From assembly GCF_000820515.1 (NCBI RefSeq), contig NZ_JXDG01000041.1:27602-91601 (forward strand): 64,000 nt of DNA, read 5' to 3'. The notes beneath the pieces were generated by a model. That model was not told where the DNA came from. It saw only the letters and a program-made list of their open reading frames with translations, and did no database searches. This DNA comes from Pseudomonas batumici (GTDB lineage Bacteria > Pseudomonadota > Gammaproteobacteria > Pseudomonadales > Pseudomonadaceae). How positions within the stretch are numbered: the stretch's first letter is position 1; each line of letters begins with the position of its first letter. This document shows, in pieces, positions 27,340 through 38,950 of the stretch. Position numbers and translations under genes: made by a program.

Positions 27340-28731
27340 ATGAGTGTGATCATCGCCCTCGCGGCGCTGGCATTGCTGATGCTGGCCGCCTACCGTGGCT
27401 ACAGCGTCATCCTGTTTGCCCCCATCGCCGCCCTCGGCGCCGTCCTGCTCACCGACCCATCCGCCGTCGCCCCCGCCTTCACCGGGGTGTTCATGGAAAA
27501 AATGGTCGGTTTCGTCAAACTCTACTTCCCGGTGTTCCTGCTCGGCGCCGTGTTCGGCAAGCTGATCGAGCTGTCCGGGTTCTCCCGCGCCATCGTCGCC
27601 GCCGCCATCCGCCTGTTCGGCACCCGCCAGGCGATGCTGGTGATCGTGCTGGTCTGCGCCCTGCTCACCTACGGCGGCGTCTCGCTGTTCGTGGTGGTGT
27701 TCGCGGTCTACCCCTTCGCCGCCGAGATGTTCCGCCAGAGCAACATCCCCAAGCGCCTGATCCCGGCCACCATCGCCCTCGGCGCGTTCTCCTTCACCAT
27801 GGACGCCCTGCCCGGCACGCCGCAGATCCAGAACATCATTCCCAGCACCTTCTTCAACACCACCGCCTGGGCCGCGCCCTGGCTGGGACTGATCGGCACG
27901 CTGTTCGTGTTCTGCGCCGGCATGCTGTTCCTGCAGCGCCAGCGCCACCGCGCCCAGCGTGCGGGCGAAGGCTACGGCATGGAGCTGCGCAACGAGCCGG
28001 AAACCGCCGAGGACATCCGCCTGCCCAACCCCTGGATCGCCCTCTCGCCGCTGCTGCTGGTGGGCATCATGAACCTGCTCTTCACCCGCTGGATTCCGCT
28101 CTGGTACGGCAAGACCCACAGCCTCAGCCTGCCGGGCATGGCCACGCCGGTACAGACCGACATCGCCAAGCTCACCGCCATCTGGGCGGTACAGGCCGCC
28201 CTGCTGGTGGGCATCATCATGGTCCTGCTCTTCGGCTTCCAGGCCATTCGCGGCAAGCTGGCCGAAGGCAGCAGGAGCGCGGTGAGCGGCGCCCTGCTGG
28301 CGGCGATGAACACCGCCTCGGAATACGGCTTCGGCGCGGTCATCGCCTCGCTGCCAGGCTTCCTGGTACTGGCCGACTGGCTCAAGAGCATTCCCAATCC
28401 GCTGGCCAACGAGGCCATCACCGTCACCCTGCTGGCGGGGATCACCGGCTCCGCCTCCGGCGGCATGAGCATCGCCCTGGCGGCGATGTCCGACAGCTTC
28501 ATCAGCGCCGCCCATGCCGCGAATATCCCGCTGGAGGTCCTGCACCGGGTCGCGGCCATGGCCAGCGGCGGCATGGACACCCTGCCCCACAACGGCGCGG
28601 TGATCACCCTGCTGGCCGTCACCGGGCTGACCCACCGGGAAGCCTATAAAGATATTTTCTGCATTACCCTGATCAAGACCCTGGCGGTCTTCGTGGTGAT
28701 TGCAACCTTCTATGCCACCGGCATCGTCTGA
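27340..28731 (+). CDS. GntP-family permease, probable 3-hydroxybutyrate transporter
   Basis: 463 residues, very hydrophobic, about 12 membrane segments. Family segments include FVKLYFPVFLLGAVFGKLIE, YGGVSLFVVVFAVYPFA, SFTMDALPGTPQIQNIIP and GITGSASGGMSIAL. It lies between the sigma-54 regulator and 3-hydroxybutyrate dehydrogenase, which makes 3-hydroxybutyrate or acetoacetate the likely cargo rather than gluconate. A ribosome site (TTGGAG) precedes the ATG. Confidence 0.85.
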   Translation: MSVIIALAALALLMLAAYRGYSVILFAPIAALGAVLLTDPSAVAPAFTGVFMEKMVGFVKLYFPVFLLGAVFGKLIELSGFSRAIVAAAIRLFGTRQAMLVIVLVCALLTYGGVSLFVVVFAVYPFAAEMFRQSNIPKRLIPATIALGAFSFTMDALPGTPQIQNIIPSTFFNTTAWAAPWLGLIGTLFVFCAGMLFLQRQRHRAQRAGEGYGMELRNEPETAEDIRLPNPWIALSPLLLVGIMNLLFTRWIPLWYGKTHSLSLPGMATPVQTDIAKLTAIWAVQAALLVGIIMVLLFGFQAIRGKLAEGSRSAVSGALLAAMNTASEYGFGAVIASLPGFLVLADWLKSIPNPLANEAITVTLLAGITGSASGGMSIALAAMSDSFISAAHAANIPLEVLHRVAAMASGGMDTLPHNGAVITLLAVTGLTHREAYKDIFCITLIKTLAVFVVIATFYATGIV

Positions 28732-28741
28732 GGAATCGACT

Positions 28742-29512
28742 ATGAGTCTCAAAGGTAAAACCGCCCTGGTCACCGGCTCCACCAGCGGCATCGGCCTGGG
28801 TATCGCCCTGGGCCTGGCCCGGGCCGGTGCCAACGTGGTCCTCAACGGCTTCGGCGATGCCGGCGCGGTGATCGCCGAGGTCGAGCAGTTTGGCGGCCGG
28901 GTCGGCCATCACCCGGCCGATGTCGGCGACCCGGCGCAGATCGCCGAGATGTTCGCCTACGCCGAGCGCGAATTCGGCGGCGTGGATATCCTGGTCAACA
29001 ACGCCGGTATCCAGCATGTGGCCGCCGTGGAAGAGTTCCCGGTGGAGCGCTGGGACGCGATCATTGCCATCAACCTGTCGTCGGTGTTCCACAGCACACG
29101 CCTGGCGCTGCCGGGGATGCGGGCCAGGGGCTGGGGACGGATCGTCAATATCGCCTCGGTGCATGGCCAGGTCGGCTCCGTGGGCAAGGCGGCCTATGTC
29201 GCGGCCAAACACGGGGTGATCGGCCTGACCAAGGTGGTGGGCCTGGAAACCGCCACCAGCAACGTCACCTGCAATGCCATCTGCCCGGGCTGGGTGCTCA
29301 CCCCGCTGGTGCAGAAACAGATCGATGACCGCGCCGCCGGTGGCGTCGATCCGCAACAGGCGCAACACGATCTGCTGGCGGAGAAACAGCCGTCACTGGA
29401 GTTCGTCACTCCATCGCAGCTGGGCGAACTGGTATTGTTCCTGTGCAGCGAGGCCGGCAGCCAGGTGCGCGGCGCAGCGTGGAATATCGATGGTGGCTGG
29501 TTGGCACAGTAA
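28742..29512 (+). CDS. bdhA: D-3-hydroxybutyrate dehydrogenase
   Basis: 256 residues of the short-chain dehydrogenase family: NAD motif TGSTSGIGLG, NNAGIQHV, catalytic serine in NIASVHG and YVAAK. The C-terminal segment QHDLLAEKQPSLEFVTPSQLGELVLFLCS is typical of 3-hydroxybutyrate dehydrogenases. It oxidises 3-hydroxybutyrate to acetoacetate with NAD. The start at 28742 follows a GAGGAAT ribosome site. Confidence 0.93.
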   Translation: MSLKGKTALVTGSTSGIGLGIALGLARAGANVVLNGFGDAGAVIAEVEQFGGRVGHHPADVGDPAQIAEMFAYAEREFGGVDILVNNAGIQHVAAVEEFPVERWDAIIAINLSSVFHSTRLALPGMRARGWGRIVNIASVHGQVGSVGKAAYVAAKHGVIGLTKVVGLETATSNVTCNAICPGWVLTPLVQKQIDDRAAGGVDPQQAQHDLLAEKQPSLEFVTPSQLGELVLFLCSEAGSQVRGAAWNIDGGWLAQ

Positions 29513-29525
29513 ATAAGGAAACACC

Positions 29526-31469
<1,944 letters not shown>

Positions 31470-31481
<12 letters not shown>

Positions 31482-32801
31482 AGCCGGTCTTGAAGCCGGC
31501 CCTGAAGCGAACGGCAGGTCCCCGCGAAAACGCACCACCACCGCGCTGAAACTGCCGAACAACGAATGACCGGCCACCAGGATCCGCCCATCGTCTTGCA
31601 GGGCCAGGGCGGTGACGGTATCCAGGCTGCGGCCCAGACTGGTGCGCACCCAGCCGCGCCCGCCGGCGAAGTCGCGGTCCGGTTGCCCGTCGGCCAGGTA
31701 ACGCGCCAGCACAAAGTCCGAGCCAAAGCCCATCACCGTCGAGCCCGCCACCAGAATCGACCCGTCGGCTTGTACCGCAAGGCCGGCCCAACGACTGGCC
31801 GGGGTGTCGATATCGAGCTGGACGGTATCGGCGTCATTGAAGCCGCGGTCCACGGCGCCCTGGGCGGTGAATCCCTGCAAGACACCACGCAGGGGGTTGA
31901 AGCGGTTGCCGACACACAGCAGGCGCCCGTCGCGGCCGGCAGCCAGTTTCGTGACCAGGGAACTGGCCCCGGCAAAACCGAACGAGAGGAAGCCCCGGTC
32001 GCCAAAGCCATGATCGAGGCGACCATCGGCCTCGTAGCGAGCAATCAGCCCCAACTGGGGAAAGTCCACCGAGCCGCCCACCAGGATCTTGCCGTCGACC
32101 TGGACCCGCACGCAGCTCAGCCAGGAGTTCATCAGCAAACGCCGGACCATGACAAAGCCGCGCCCGTTGAAGGCCGGGTCCAAGGTGCCGTCGGGTTCGA
32201 GACGGATCAACAGCCCGACATAATCGGCAAAGGTGTAGGTGTGATTGGCAACCAGCAGGATCTTGCCGTCCGCCTGCAGCGTACCCGCGCAGGCCTCGAC
32301 ACCCGGCAGCCCCGGCGGCAGCCAGCCGTCCCGCGGGCCCTCGGCGAGCCCACCGGGCAAGCGCAGCACCTTCACGCCCTGGTTGCCAAAGGTCGGATCG
32401 AGGCACCCGGCGGCATCAAACCGCGCCAACGCCGGCAAGCTGTGCTCGTCGTCCAGGTAGTGCAGGCCGAACAACAGGATGCGGCCATCGGCGAGCAACT
32501 GCACACCGCTGGCCGTGGCCTCGGCGCCGGCTTCGAAACGACCAGATACATAGCCGCCGTCGCCGAAGGACTCGTCCGGCGCGCCGTCGTCATGCAGTCG
32601 CGCCAGACCAAAACAGCAACCGTCGGCAAAACCCAGCTTGAGCGCCACCAGGACCTTGCCATCGGCACAGGACAGCACGTCATTGGCCTGGCTCGACAGG
32701 CAACCGGGGAACTGCAACCTGACCGTACCCGACTGCCCGAACGTCGAATCCGATTCGCCTGCCGGGCTGAGCCGGTGGCCTCGCAGTTCCTCCAGCATCA
32801 T
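31470..32801 (-). CDS. Delta-60 repeat domain protein
   Basis: 443 residues built of about seven repeats of 50-60 residues. Each has a D.SFG..G.V motif: DSTFGQSGTV, DESFGDGGYV, DPTFGNQGVK, DPAFNGRGFV, DHGFGDRGFL, DRGFNDADTV and DRDFAGGRGW. The repeats alternate with ADGKI/ILVAG strands and probably form a beta-propeller. There is no signal peptide. The start at 32801 follows GGGAGGA. Function is unknown; relatives occur in secreted or surface proteins of many bacteria. Its 3' end overlaps the acetoacetyl-CoA ligase gene by 12 bases tail to tail. Confidence 0.85.
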
Positions 32802-32997
32802 GAGCGGGTCCTCCCTGGGATCGACACCCTTCCATGCCGTGCCGGTAGGCACGGGCTGCCGGCTATTCAATCGAGCCTTCCCACGCCCCACAACTGTCAG
32901 AAATAACAGTTCTACGGTTTTTCCGAGCCAGAACACTGACTTTGCAGTCCTTTCCAGGCCTGCTGAACAATCGAGCGGCTTTCCGGGTCCGGGTGGA

Positions 32998-34032
32998 CTA
33001 GGCGGCGACCTGTTGCGCACCCCGTGCCGACAAGGTCACGGCGCGCACCGAAGCGCCGGCCTCAAGCCCGAGCTCCTCGGCGGTCCGGGCCTCGACCACC
33101 AGGGTGCCGGCGGCGACCCGGGCCGGCGCGGCGGCGATCCGGCACTCGGCGAACCGACGATTGTGGATCAGGTAAGGCTCGGCATGGTCCCCCGGCGTGC
33201 CGATACTCAACACCAGCACCTGGCTCTCGCGCACCGCGCGAATGTCATCGGTGGCACACTCGATCAACGGCCCGCCGTCGAAGATGTCGACGTAGTCCTT
33301 GAAACCGAACCCTTCGGCCTTGAGCATGCCCAGCGCCGGCTCGGTATTGGGATGGACCCGGCCGATCACCGCTTGCGCGTCTTTCGGCAGCAGGCAGGTG
33401 GGCAGCGGGAACTTGGGCATCAGTTCGGCGATAAAGGTCTTGTTGCCTTGGCCGGTGAGGAAGTCGGCGTCGGCGAAATCCATCTTGAAGAAGTGCCGCC
33501 CCAGGCCTTCCCAGAACGGAGAGACGCCCTGCTCGTCGGAGTAGCCGCGCATCTCGGCGATCACCTTGTCACCGAAGCACTCGCGGAATTCGGCCAGGAA
33601 CAGGAAGCGCGCCTTGGACAACAGCCGACCGTTCAGGCCCTCGCGATGCTTCGCACCGAGAAACAGCGAGCAGAGCTCGGAATGGCCGGTCATGTCGTTA
33701 CCCAGGAACAGGGTCGGTAGATGCTGGTTGATCGACAGGTTTTTCGACGCCGCGACCAACAGGCCGACCCGGTAGTTGTACCAGGGCTCGCGCAGGCCGA
33801 CGGCACCGGCCAGGGCGCTGATGCCGACGACTTCGCCCTCGGCGGACTCCAGGACGAACAGGTAGTCGGCATCGGCGCGCTCAGCGCTGCCGGCGAAAGT
33901 CTTTTGCGCCCACTCCAGGCGATGTTGCAGACGCTGCGGGTCGGCGGGCAGCGTGGTCAGGCCGGCACCGGCGCTTTGCGCCAGGGACAACAGGGCCGGC
34001 AGGTCGGACAATCGGGCGGGACGAACAATCAT
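32998..34032 (-). CDS. aruF: Arginine/ornithine N-succinyltransferase subunit (AstA/AruF family)
   Basis: 344 residues. The family landmarks are MIVRPARLSDLPALLSLAQSAGAGLTTLP, the GHSELCSLFLGAKHREG core with RLLSKARFLFLAEF, and EMRGYSDEQGVSPFWEGLGRHFF. It succinylates arginine or ornithine at the start of the succinyltransferase pathway. The ATG overlaps the TGA of the ctlX-like gene (ATGA), so the two are co-translated. The second subunit and the downstream aru/ast genes are not in this window, so this copy may be a paralogue with a special role. Confidence 0.85.
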   Translation of the reverse strand: MIVRPARLSDLPALLSLAQSAGAGLTTLPADPQRLQHRLEWAQKTFAGSAERADADYLFVLESAEGEVVGISALAGAVGLREPWYNYRVGLLVAASKNLSINQHLPTLFLGNDMTGHSELCSLFLGAKHREGLNGRLLSKARFLFLAEFRECFGDKVIAEMRGYSDEQGVSPFWEGLGRHFFKMDFADADFLTGQGNKTFIAELMPKFPLPTCLLPKDAQAVIGRVHPNTEPALGMLKAEGFGFKDYVDIFDGGPLIECATDDIRAVRESQVLVLSIGTPGDHAEPYLIHNRRFAECRIAAAPARVAAGTLVVEARTAEELGLEAGASVRAVTLSARGAQQVAA

Positions 34033-34967
34033 CGGGCGCACTCCACGGTGGAAGGATGCTTGGGCAGGAACACTTCGGCCAACATGCAGCGGGCACTGCC
34101 GCCGCCAATCCGTTCAATGGTGTCGATCTTCACGGGCAAGGGCGTGGCGTAGCGCTCGACCTGTCGTCGCTGCCCGGCATCGAGCGACGCCCAGGCCGTG
34201 CGCGACATCACCAGCAGCAGCTCGCCCCGGCGGTTGTGCACTTCCAGCATGTTGCCGGCGAAGGACTCCAGCTGGCCCCAGTCCAGGGCCAGGATTTCCT
34301 TGCCGCTGGACTCCAGGCGCTGGCGCAGGCCATCGCGTTCGGTCGGATCACTGAGAGCCTGCAGGCAGACCACGGCCAGGTGCTGGCCGACACTCATCAT
34401 CACGTTGGTGTGGTAGATCGGCACCCCTGCCCGGTCCACGGCATTGAACCCGCAGAGCTCGTAGCCGAGGTGATCGAGCACCGGCTGCAGGGCCGCGGCA
34501 TGGGTGCGGGTGGAATAGCCGGCGTAGCAGATCCGCTGCTCGCGGTCGAACACCATGCTGCCGGTTCCCTCAAGAAACAGGCCCTGGGCCTCCAGGCCGG
34601 AAAAGTCCACGCACTGCAGTACCTGGTGCTGCTCGCGCAGCCAGTCGAGCACGCCCTTGTTGCGCTCCAGGCGACGGTTATGACCCTGCATCGGATAGAT
34701 CACCAGGGTGCCGTCGGGATGGCTGCTCCAGCAGTTGTTGGGAAAGATCGAGTCCGGGGTATGCGGCAAGGCGCGGTCCTGGTGCACCAGGACCTCGACG
34801 TCGTGGGCGCGCAAGTCTGCGACATACTGGTCGAATTCCTCGAGCGCCTGCTGCTGGACGTTTTCACCGCCCTGGGCCTGCTGCTGGAAACGGTTGTTGG
34901 CGGCGGTGTCGGGGTTGAAGGCGAAGCTCGCCGGACGCACCATCAAGACGGTATGGGTGGTTTGCAT
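34029..34967 (-). CDS. ctlX: CtlX-like amidinotransferase/dimethylargininase-family hydrolase
   Basis: 312 residues of the guanidino-group-modifying superfamily: RPASFAFNPDTAANNRFQ, DSIFPNNCWSSHPDGT (the N/D pair of the active site), LEGTGSMVFDR, and the nucleophile cysteine in ERIGGGSARCMLAEVF. CtlX members are annotated as citrulline-utilisation hydrolases; dimethylarginine or arginine are other options. It is coupled to the succinyltransferase gene. The ATG at 34967 is preferred; a GTG two codons earlier is open. Confidence 0.85.
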   Translation of the reverse strand: MQTTHTVLMVRPASFAFNPDTAANNRFQQQAQGGENVQQQALEEFDQYVADLRAHDVEVLVHQDRALPHTPDSIFPNNCWSSHPDGTLVIYPMQGHNRRLERNKGVLDWLREQHQVLQCVDFSGLEAQGLFLEGTGSMVFDREQRICYAGYSTRTHAAALQPVLDHLGYELCGFNAVDRAGVPIYHTNVMMSVGQHLAVVCLQALSDPTERDGLRQRLESSGKEILALDWGQLESFAGNMLEVHNRRGELLLVMSRTAWASLDAGQRRQVERYATPLPVKIDTIERIGGGSARCMLAEVFLPKHPSTVECAR

Positions 34968-35147
34968 GGGCACGAATTCAATGAGGGGTTGAGGTGCTCA
35001 TTGTCTGTTCACGCCCGGGAAAAACCCGGTTGATAAGCCGGTGGCGAAGGCTGGAAACGGCTGAAAGATTTGCCTGGTGCAGCAGAATCGGCGAGGTATG
35101 AATGGCTTGCCTTGACCTGGCCTCGCAACAACGGTCAACGCGGAGAA

Positions 35148-35233
35148 CTGTAGGAGCCAGCTTGCTGGCGATGGCGTCCGGAAGGGCGCCGCAAGGCTCA
35201 AGGGCCTCATCGCCAGCAAGCTGGCTCCTACAG
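35148..35233. repeat. REP-type inverted repeat pair
   Basis: Arms CTGTAGGAGCCAGCTTGCTGG... and its complement, separated by a 35-base spacer, between the ctlX-like gene and the Lrp regulator. The core is shared with the other pairs in this window. Confidence 0.85.
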
Positions 35234-35250
35234 TTTGGCGTTCGCCGATG

Positions 35251-35730
35251 TTACTCCATCGAGGTCTTGACCATCGCCAGTTCAGGATGACTGACCAGCT
35301 TGTCGATGTGCAGCTCCGGATCGTCCAGCCAGGTTTCCGTCAGCACCCGGTAATGCTCCATGTCACGACAACGCATGCGCAGGCTGTAGTCGAACGCGCC
35401 ACTGATCAAGCGACACTCCAGCACCTGGGCACAGGCCCGGGTCTTGGCCTCGAAGGCTTTCTGCGCCGCCCGCCCGCTCTGGTTCGACAACGCCACCAGC
35501 ACCAGCAGCGACAGGCCCGGCGAGAGTTTCTTCTCGTCGACAATCGCCCCGTAGCCACGGATCACCCCCAACTGCTCCAGCTTGCGCACCCGTTCCAGGC
35601 AAGGCCTGGGGGTCAGGTGCACGCGCTCGGAGAGCTTCTGGTAGGTGATACGCCCGTCGTGGCGCAGCACCTCGATAATTGCCTGGTCGATGCGATCCAA
35701 TACGATCGACAGGTCACGAATATCCGCCAT
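35251..35730 (-). CDS. Lrp/AsnC-family transcriptional regulator
   Basis: 159 residues. The helix-turn-helix is at about 13-60 (LDRIDQAIIEVLRHDGRITYQKLSERVHLTPRPCLERVRKLEQLG), followed by the RAM ligand domain (VLVALSNQS..., CRLISGAFDYSLRMRCRDMEHYRVLTETWL). Placed beside a basic amino-acid importer and ctlX/aruF, it probably senses an amino acid such as arginine or ornithine. The effector is inferred from neighbours only. Confidence 0.9.
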   Translation of the reverse strand: MADIRDLSIVLDRIDQAIIEVLRHDGRITYQKLSERVHLTPRPCLERVRKLEQLGVIRGYGAIVDEKKLSPGLSLLVLVALSNQSGRAAQKAFEAKTRACAQVLECRLISGAFDYSLRMRCRDMEHYRVLTETWLDDPELHIDKLVSHPELAMVKTSME

Positions 35731-35742
35731 GAATGGCTTGCC

Positions 35743-36504
35743 TCACTTCAAACGACCAGAAAGAAACTGTTGCAGACGCTCGCTTTGCGGATGGTCGAGC
35801 ATCTGGGCACCGCCCTGCTCTTCGACCCGGCCTTGATGGAGGAACAGCACCTGGCTGGAAACCTGCCGGGCAAAGCCCATCTCGTGCGTGACCATGAGCA
35901 TTGTACGACCTTCTTCGGCCAGCGCCTGAATCACTTTCAACACCTCGCCCACCAGCTCCGGGTCCAGCGCCGAGGTCGGCTCGTCGAACAGCAGGATCTG
36001 TGGCTCCATGGCCAGGGCCCGGGCAATCGCCACGCGCTGTTGCTGGCCGCCGGAGAGAAACGCCGGATGCTGTTCGGCCACCCGCTGGGGCAAGCCGACC
36101 TTGTCGAGATAGGCCCGGGCCCGCTCCTCGGCCTCCTTGCGGGACACGCCCAGCACCCGACAGGGGGCCAGGATAATGTTCTCCAGCACCGTCAGGTGGC
36201 TCCACAGGTTGAAATGCTGGAACACCATGGCCAGTCGGGTGCGCAGGCGCTGCAACTGCGCCGGGCTGGTGACCTTCATGCCGCCCGGCGCCGGATGGGT
36301 GGCGATCAGTTCGCCGTCCAGCTCGATGCGGCCTTCGTCGGCGCGTTCGAGGAAATTGATGCAGCGCAGCATGGTGCTTTTGCCCGAACCGCTGGCGCCG
36401 ATCATGCTCACCACGTCGCCGGAGCGGGCCTGCAGCGACACACCCTTGAGGACCTCGTTATCGCCGAAGCGTTTGTAGAGGTTTTCGATATTCAATTTGT
36501 ACAT
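35743..36504 (-). CDS. ABC ATPase of a basic amino-acid importer (HisP/AotP type)
   Basis: 253 residues from the ATG at 36504 (MYKLNIENLYKRFGDNEVLKG). Walker A is GASGSGKS, the signature LSGGQQQRVAIARAL and Walker B ILLFDEPTSALDPE. It energises the HisQ/HisM-like permeases encoded upstream. A REP pair separates it from those permease genes, and the Lrp regulator follows 12 bases after its stop. Confidence 0.93.
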   Translation of the reverse strand: MYKLNIENLYKRFGDNEVLKGVSLQARSGDVVSMIGASGSGKSTMLRCINFLERADEGRIELDGELIATHPAPGGMKVTSPAQLQRLRTRLAMVFQHFNLWSHLTVLENIILAPCRVLGVSRKEAEERARAYLDKVGLPQRVAEQHPAFLSGGQQQRVAIARALAMEPQILLFDEPTSALDPELVGEVLKVIQALAEEGRTMLMVTHEMGFARQVSSQVLFLHQGRVEEQGGAQMLDHPQSERLQQFLSGRLK

Positions 36505-36550
36505 GGAAACTCCCGGGCGCAGCCCTGGAAAAATGGGAGGAACACACACC

Positions 36551-36636
36551 CTGTAGGAGCCGGCTTGCCGGCGATGAGGCCCTTGAGCCTTGCAGCGATC
36601 ATTCGGCCGTCATCGCCGGCAAGCCGGCTCCTACAG
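36551..36636. repeat. REP-type inverted repeat pair inside the amino-acid importer operon
   Basis: Arms CTGTAGGAGCCGGCTTGCCGG... and complement. It lies between the permease and ATPase genes, so a folded mRNA here could set their relative expression. Confidence 0.85.
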
Positions 36637-36661
36637 GTCAGGCGGTGTTTGCAAGATTGAT

Positions 36662-37372
36662 TCAGTGCGCAGGACCGAGGAAGTTCAGCCAACGTCGTTC
36701 CGCCAGCCGGAACACGCCCACCAGGCCGAAGGACAAGCCCAGGTAGAGCAACCCGGCAATACCGAAAGACTGGAAGGTCATGAAGGTGGCCGAGTTGGCA
36801 TCCCGGGCGACCTTGAGGATGTCCGGGATGGTCGCGGTAAAGGCCACCGACGTCGCGTGCAACATCAGGATCACTTCGTTGCTGTAGTACGGCAGCGCCC
36901 GGCGCAAGGCCGACGGCAGGATCAGCCGCAGCGACAGTCGCCAGCCGCTCAGGCCATAGGCGTGGGCCGCCTCGATCTCGCCGTAGGGAATGCTGCGGAT
37001 CGCCCCGGCGAAAATCTCCACGGTGTAGGCGCAGGTGTTGAGCACGAACGCCAGCAAGGTGCAGTTCATCGCATCGCGGAAGAAAGCCTCCAGCAAGGGC
37101 TGCTCACGGACCACCGCCATGCCGTAGATCCCGCTGTAGCAGATCAACAGCTGGATATAGAGGGGCGTGCCGCGAAACACGTAGGTAAACGCCTGCACCG
37201 GCCAGCGCAGCAACGGATTGCGCGACACCCGCAGCAGCGCCAATGGCAGCGACAGCACGAAACCCATGGCGATGCTGGCGCACAACAGCCAGAGGGTCAT
37301 GGCCAGGCCCGTCAGGCTTTCGCCGTCCGTGAACAGGAAGGGTTGCCAGTATTGCTGGAACAACTCGATCAT
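36662..37372 (-). CDS. ABC permease of a basic amino-acid importer (HisM type)
   Basis: 236 residues from the ATG at 37372 (MIELFQQYWQPFLF). The His/Glu/Gln/Arg permease domain and EAA loop are visible (IPYGEIEAAHAYGLSGWRLSLRLILPSALRRALPYYSNEVI). Its start overlaps the stop of the upstream permease (ATGA). It forms the membrane channel with the HisQ-like protein. Confidence 0.92.
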   Translation of the reverse strand: MIELFQQYWQPFLFTDGESLTGLAMTLWLLCASIAMGFVLSLPLALLRVSRNPLLRWPVQAFTYVFRGTPLYIQLLICYSGIYGMAVVREQPLLEAFFRDAMNCTLLAFVLNTCAYTVEIFAGAIRSIPYGEIEAAHAYGLSGWRLSLRLILPSALRRALPYYSNEVILMLHATSVAFTATIPDILKVARDANSATFMTFQSFGIAGLLYLGLSFGLVGVFRLAERRWLNFLGPAH

Positions 37373-38103
37373 CGTGCCGACTCCCGCACACCCAGGTTGA
37401 AACGTCGCTCCAGGCAACGCAGCACGTAGTTCGAAGCGCTGGTGATCAGCAGGTAGAGCAGCGCCGCCAGCACCAGGAAATACATCATGTTGAAGGTGCT
37501 TTTACCGGCGTCCTGGGCGACCTTGACCAGATCGGCCAGGCCGATGATCGACACCAGCGCCGTGGCCTTGAGCAGTACCAGCCAGTTGTTGCCCAGGCTC
37601 GGCAGGGCGAAGCGCATCATCTGCGGGAAGACCACACAGCGAAAGCGCTGCCAGGCGCCCAGCCCATAGGCGGTCGCGGCCTCGGTCTGGCCGTGGGGAA
37701 TGCTCAGGATGGCGCCGCGAAAGGTCTCGGTGAAATATGCACCGTAGATGAAGCCCAGGGTCACGACACCCGCCACGAAGGGATCGATCTCCATGTAGGG
37801 CCAGTCCATGGCCTCGGTCAGGTGGCTGAGCCAGCCTTGCAGGCTGTAGAAAATCAGCAGCATCAGCACCAGGTCCGGAATACCGCGAATCAGCGTGGTG
37901 TAGAGGGTCGCCGGCAGATTGAACAGCCGTAGCGGCGAGAGCCTGGCCGTTGCACCGAGCAGCCCCAGGGCCATGCTCACCAGCAGCGACAGCGCCGAGA
38001 GCTTGGCGGTGATCCACACGCCATGCAGCAACAGCGGGCCATAGCCTTGCAGGCTGGCGGCATCCAGGCCGAAGAATTCGAGAAAGGTCGTCACATCGAT
38101 CAC
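37369..38103 (-). CDS. ABC permease of a basic amino-acid importer (HisQ type)
   Basis: About 244 residues, with the EAA loop SIPHGQTEAATAYGLGAWQRFRCVVFPQMMRFALPSLGNNWL. The start is uncertain: I chose GTG at 38103 (MIDVTTFLEFFGLDA); a second GTG lies at 38094, and an upstream ATG at 38127 is less likely because it adds a basic, unfamiliar N-terminus. It follows the binding-protein gene with a gap of about 67 bases. Confidence 0.88.
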   Translation of the reverse strand: MIDVTTFLEFFGLDAASLQGYGPLLLHGVWITAKLSALSLLVSMALGLLGATARLSPLRLFNLPATLYTTLIRGIPDLVLMLLIFYSLQGWLSHLTEAMDWPYMEIDPFVAGVVTLGFIYGAYFTETFRGAILSIPHGQTEAATAYGLGAWQRFRCVVFPQMMRFALPSLGNNWLVLLKATALVSIIGLADLVKVAQDAGKSTFNMMYFLVLAALLYLLITSASNYVLRCLERRFNLGVRESAR

Positions 38104-38170
38104 CCGTCGTCCAACGCCACGCGCCACCGCCGCACGGTCGGGGCCGTACGGGGGGGCGTGGTCGCCGGGA

Positions 38171-38950
38171 TCAGTTGTTGTAGAGGTCCAGGTCGCCGAA
38201 GTATTTCTTCTGCAGTTGGGCGTAGATGCCCTTCTCGTGCAGCGCCTTGATCGCGCCGTTGATCATGCTCTTGAGTTCGTCGTTGCCCTGGCGCACACCG
38301 ATGGCGATGTCCATCGGGATCAGCGGGTCACTGATCCCCTGGCTGTTCTGGAAGGCCTGGCCCTGGGGCGACTTGAGGAAACTCATTTCAGCCTGCAGCT
38401 TGTCCTGGATCGAACCGTCGAGACGGCCATAGACCAGGTCGGCATAGACCTGGTCCTGATTCTGGTAGGCGCGCAGCTTCACCCCACCCGGCGCCAGGCG
38501 CGCCTTGGCATAAGCCTCCTGGATGGTGCCCTGCATATAGCCGATGGTCTTGCCCTTCAGGGATTCGGCGGTCGGTTGCAGCCCCGAGTCCTTGCGGGTG
38601 ACGATGGCCGTCGGGCCGGCGTAGAGCCGGTCGGTGAAGTCGATCTGCTTCTTGCGCGGCTCGGTGACGGTCATCGACGACTCGATGGCGTCGAACTTGC
38701 CGGCCTTGAGGGCGGGGATCAGGCCGTCGAAATCATTGCTGACCCAAACGCACTTGAGCTTGAGTTCCTCGCAGATGGCGTTGCCCAGATCGATGCCGAA
38801 GCCCTGCACGCCGCCGTCGGCGGTGCTGGATTCAAACGGCGGATAAGACGGATTGGTGCCGAAACGCAGCTCTTTCCATTCCTTGGCGCTTGCGCCGCCG
38901 CAGCAAAGCGCCAACGCCAGAACAGGTAAGGTCAGCCATTTATGAGTCAT
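38171..38950 (-). CDS. Periplasmic basic amino-acid-binding protein (ArgT/HisJ type)
   Basis: 259 residues with a signal peptide (MTHKWLTLPVLALALCCGGASA). The family-3 binding fold is complete: LRFGTNPSYPPFES, GFGIDLGNAICEELKLKCVWV, FDGLIPALKAGKFDAI, DRLYAG and IGVRQGNDEL. Arginine, ornithine, lysine or histidine are likely ligands. It is the first gene of the importer operon; about 500 bases without a clear gene lie upstream. Confidence 0.92.
   Translation of the reverse strand: MTHKWLTLPVLALALCCGGASAKEWKELRFGTNPSYPPFESSTADGGVQGFGIDLGNAICEELKLKCVWVSNDFDGLIPALKAGKFDAIESSMTVTEPRKKQIDFTDRLYAGPTAIVTRKDSGLQPTAESLKGKTIGYMQGTIQEAYAKARLAPGGVKLRAYQNQDQVYADLVYGRLDGSIQDKLQAEMSFLKSPQGQAFQNSQGISDPLIPMDIAIGVRQGNDELKSMINGAIKALHEKGIYAQLQKKYFGDLDLYNN

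Noticed and set aside
27307..28845. 512-codon minus-strand frame opposite the GntP permease
   Set aside because: A GC-skew shadow: composition is Gly/Asp/Gln/His-rich with no motif, while the plus strand is a clear transporter.
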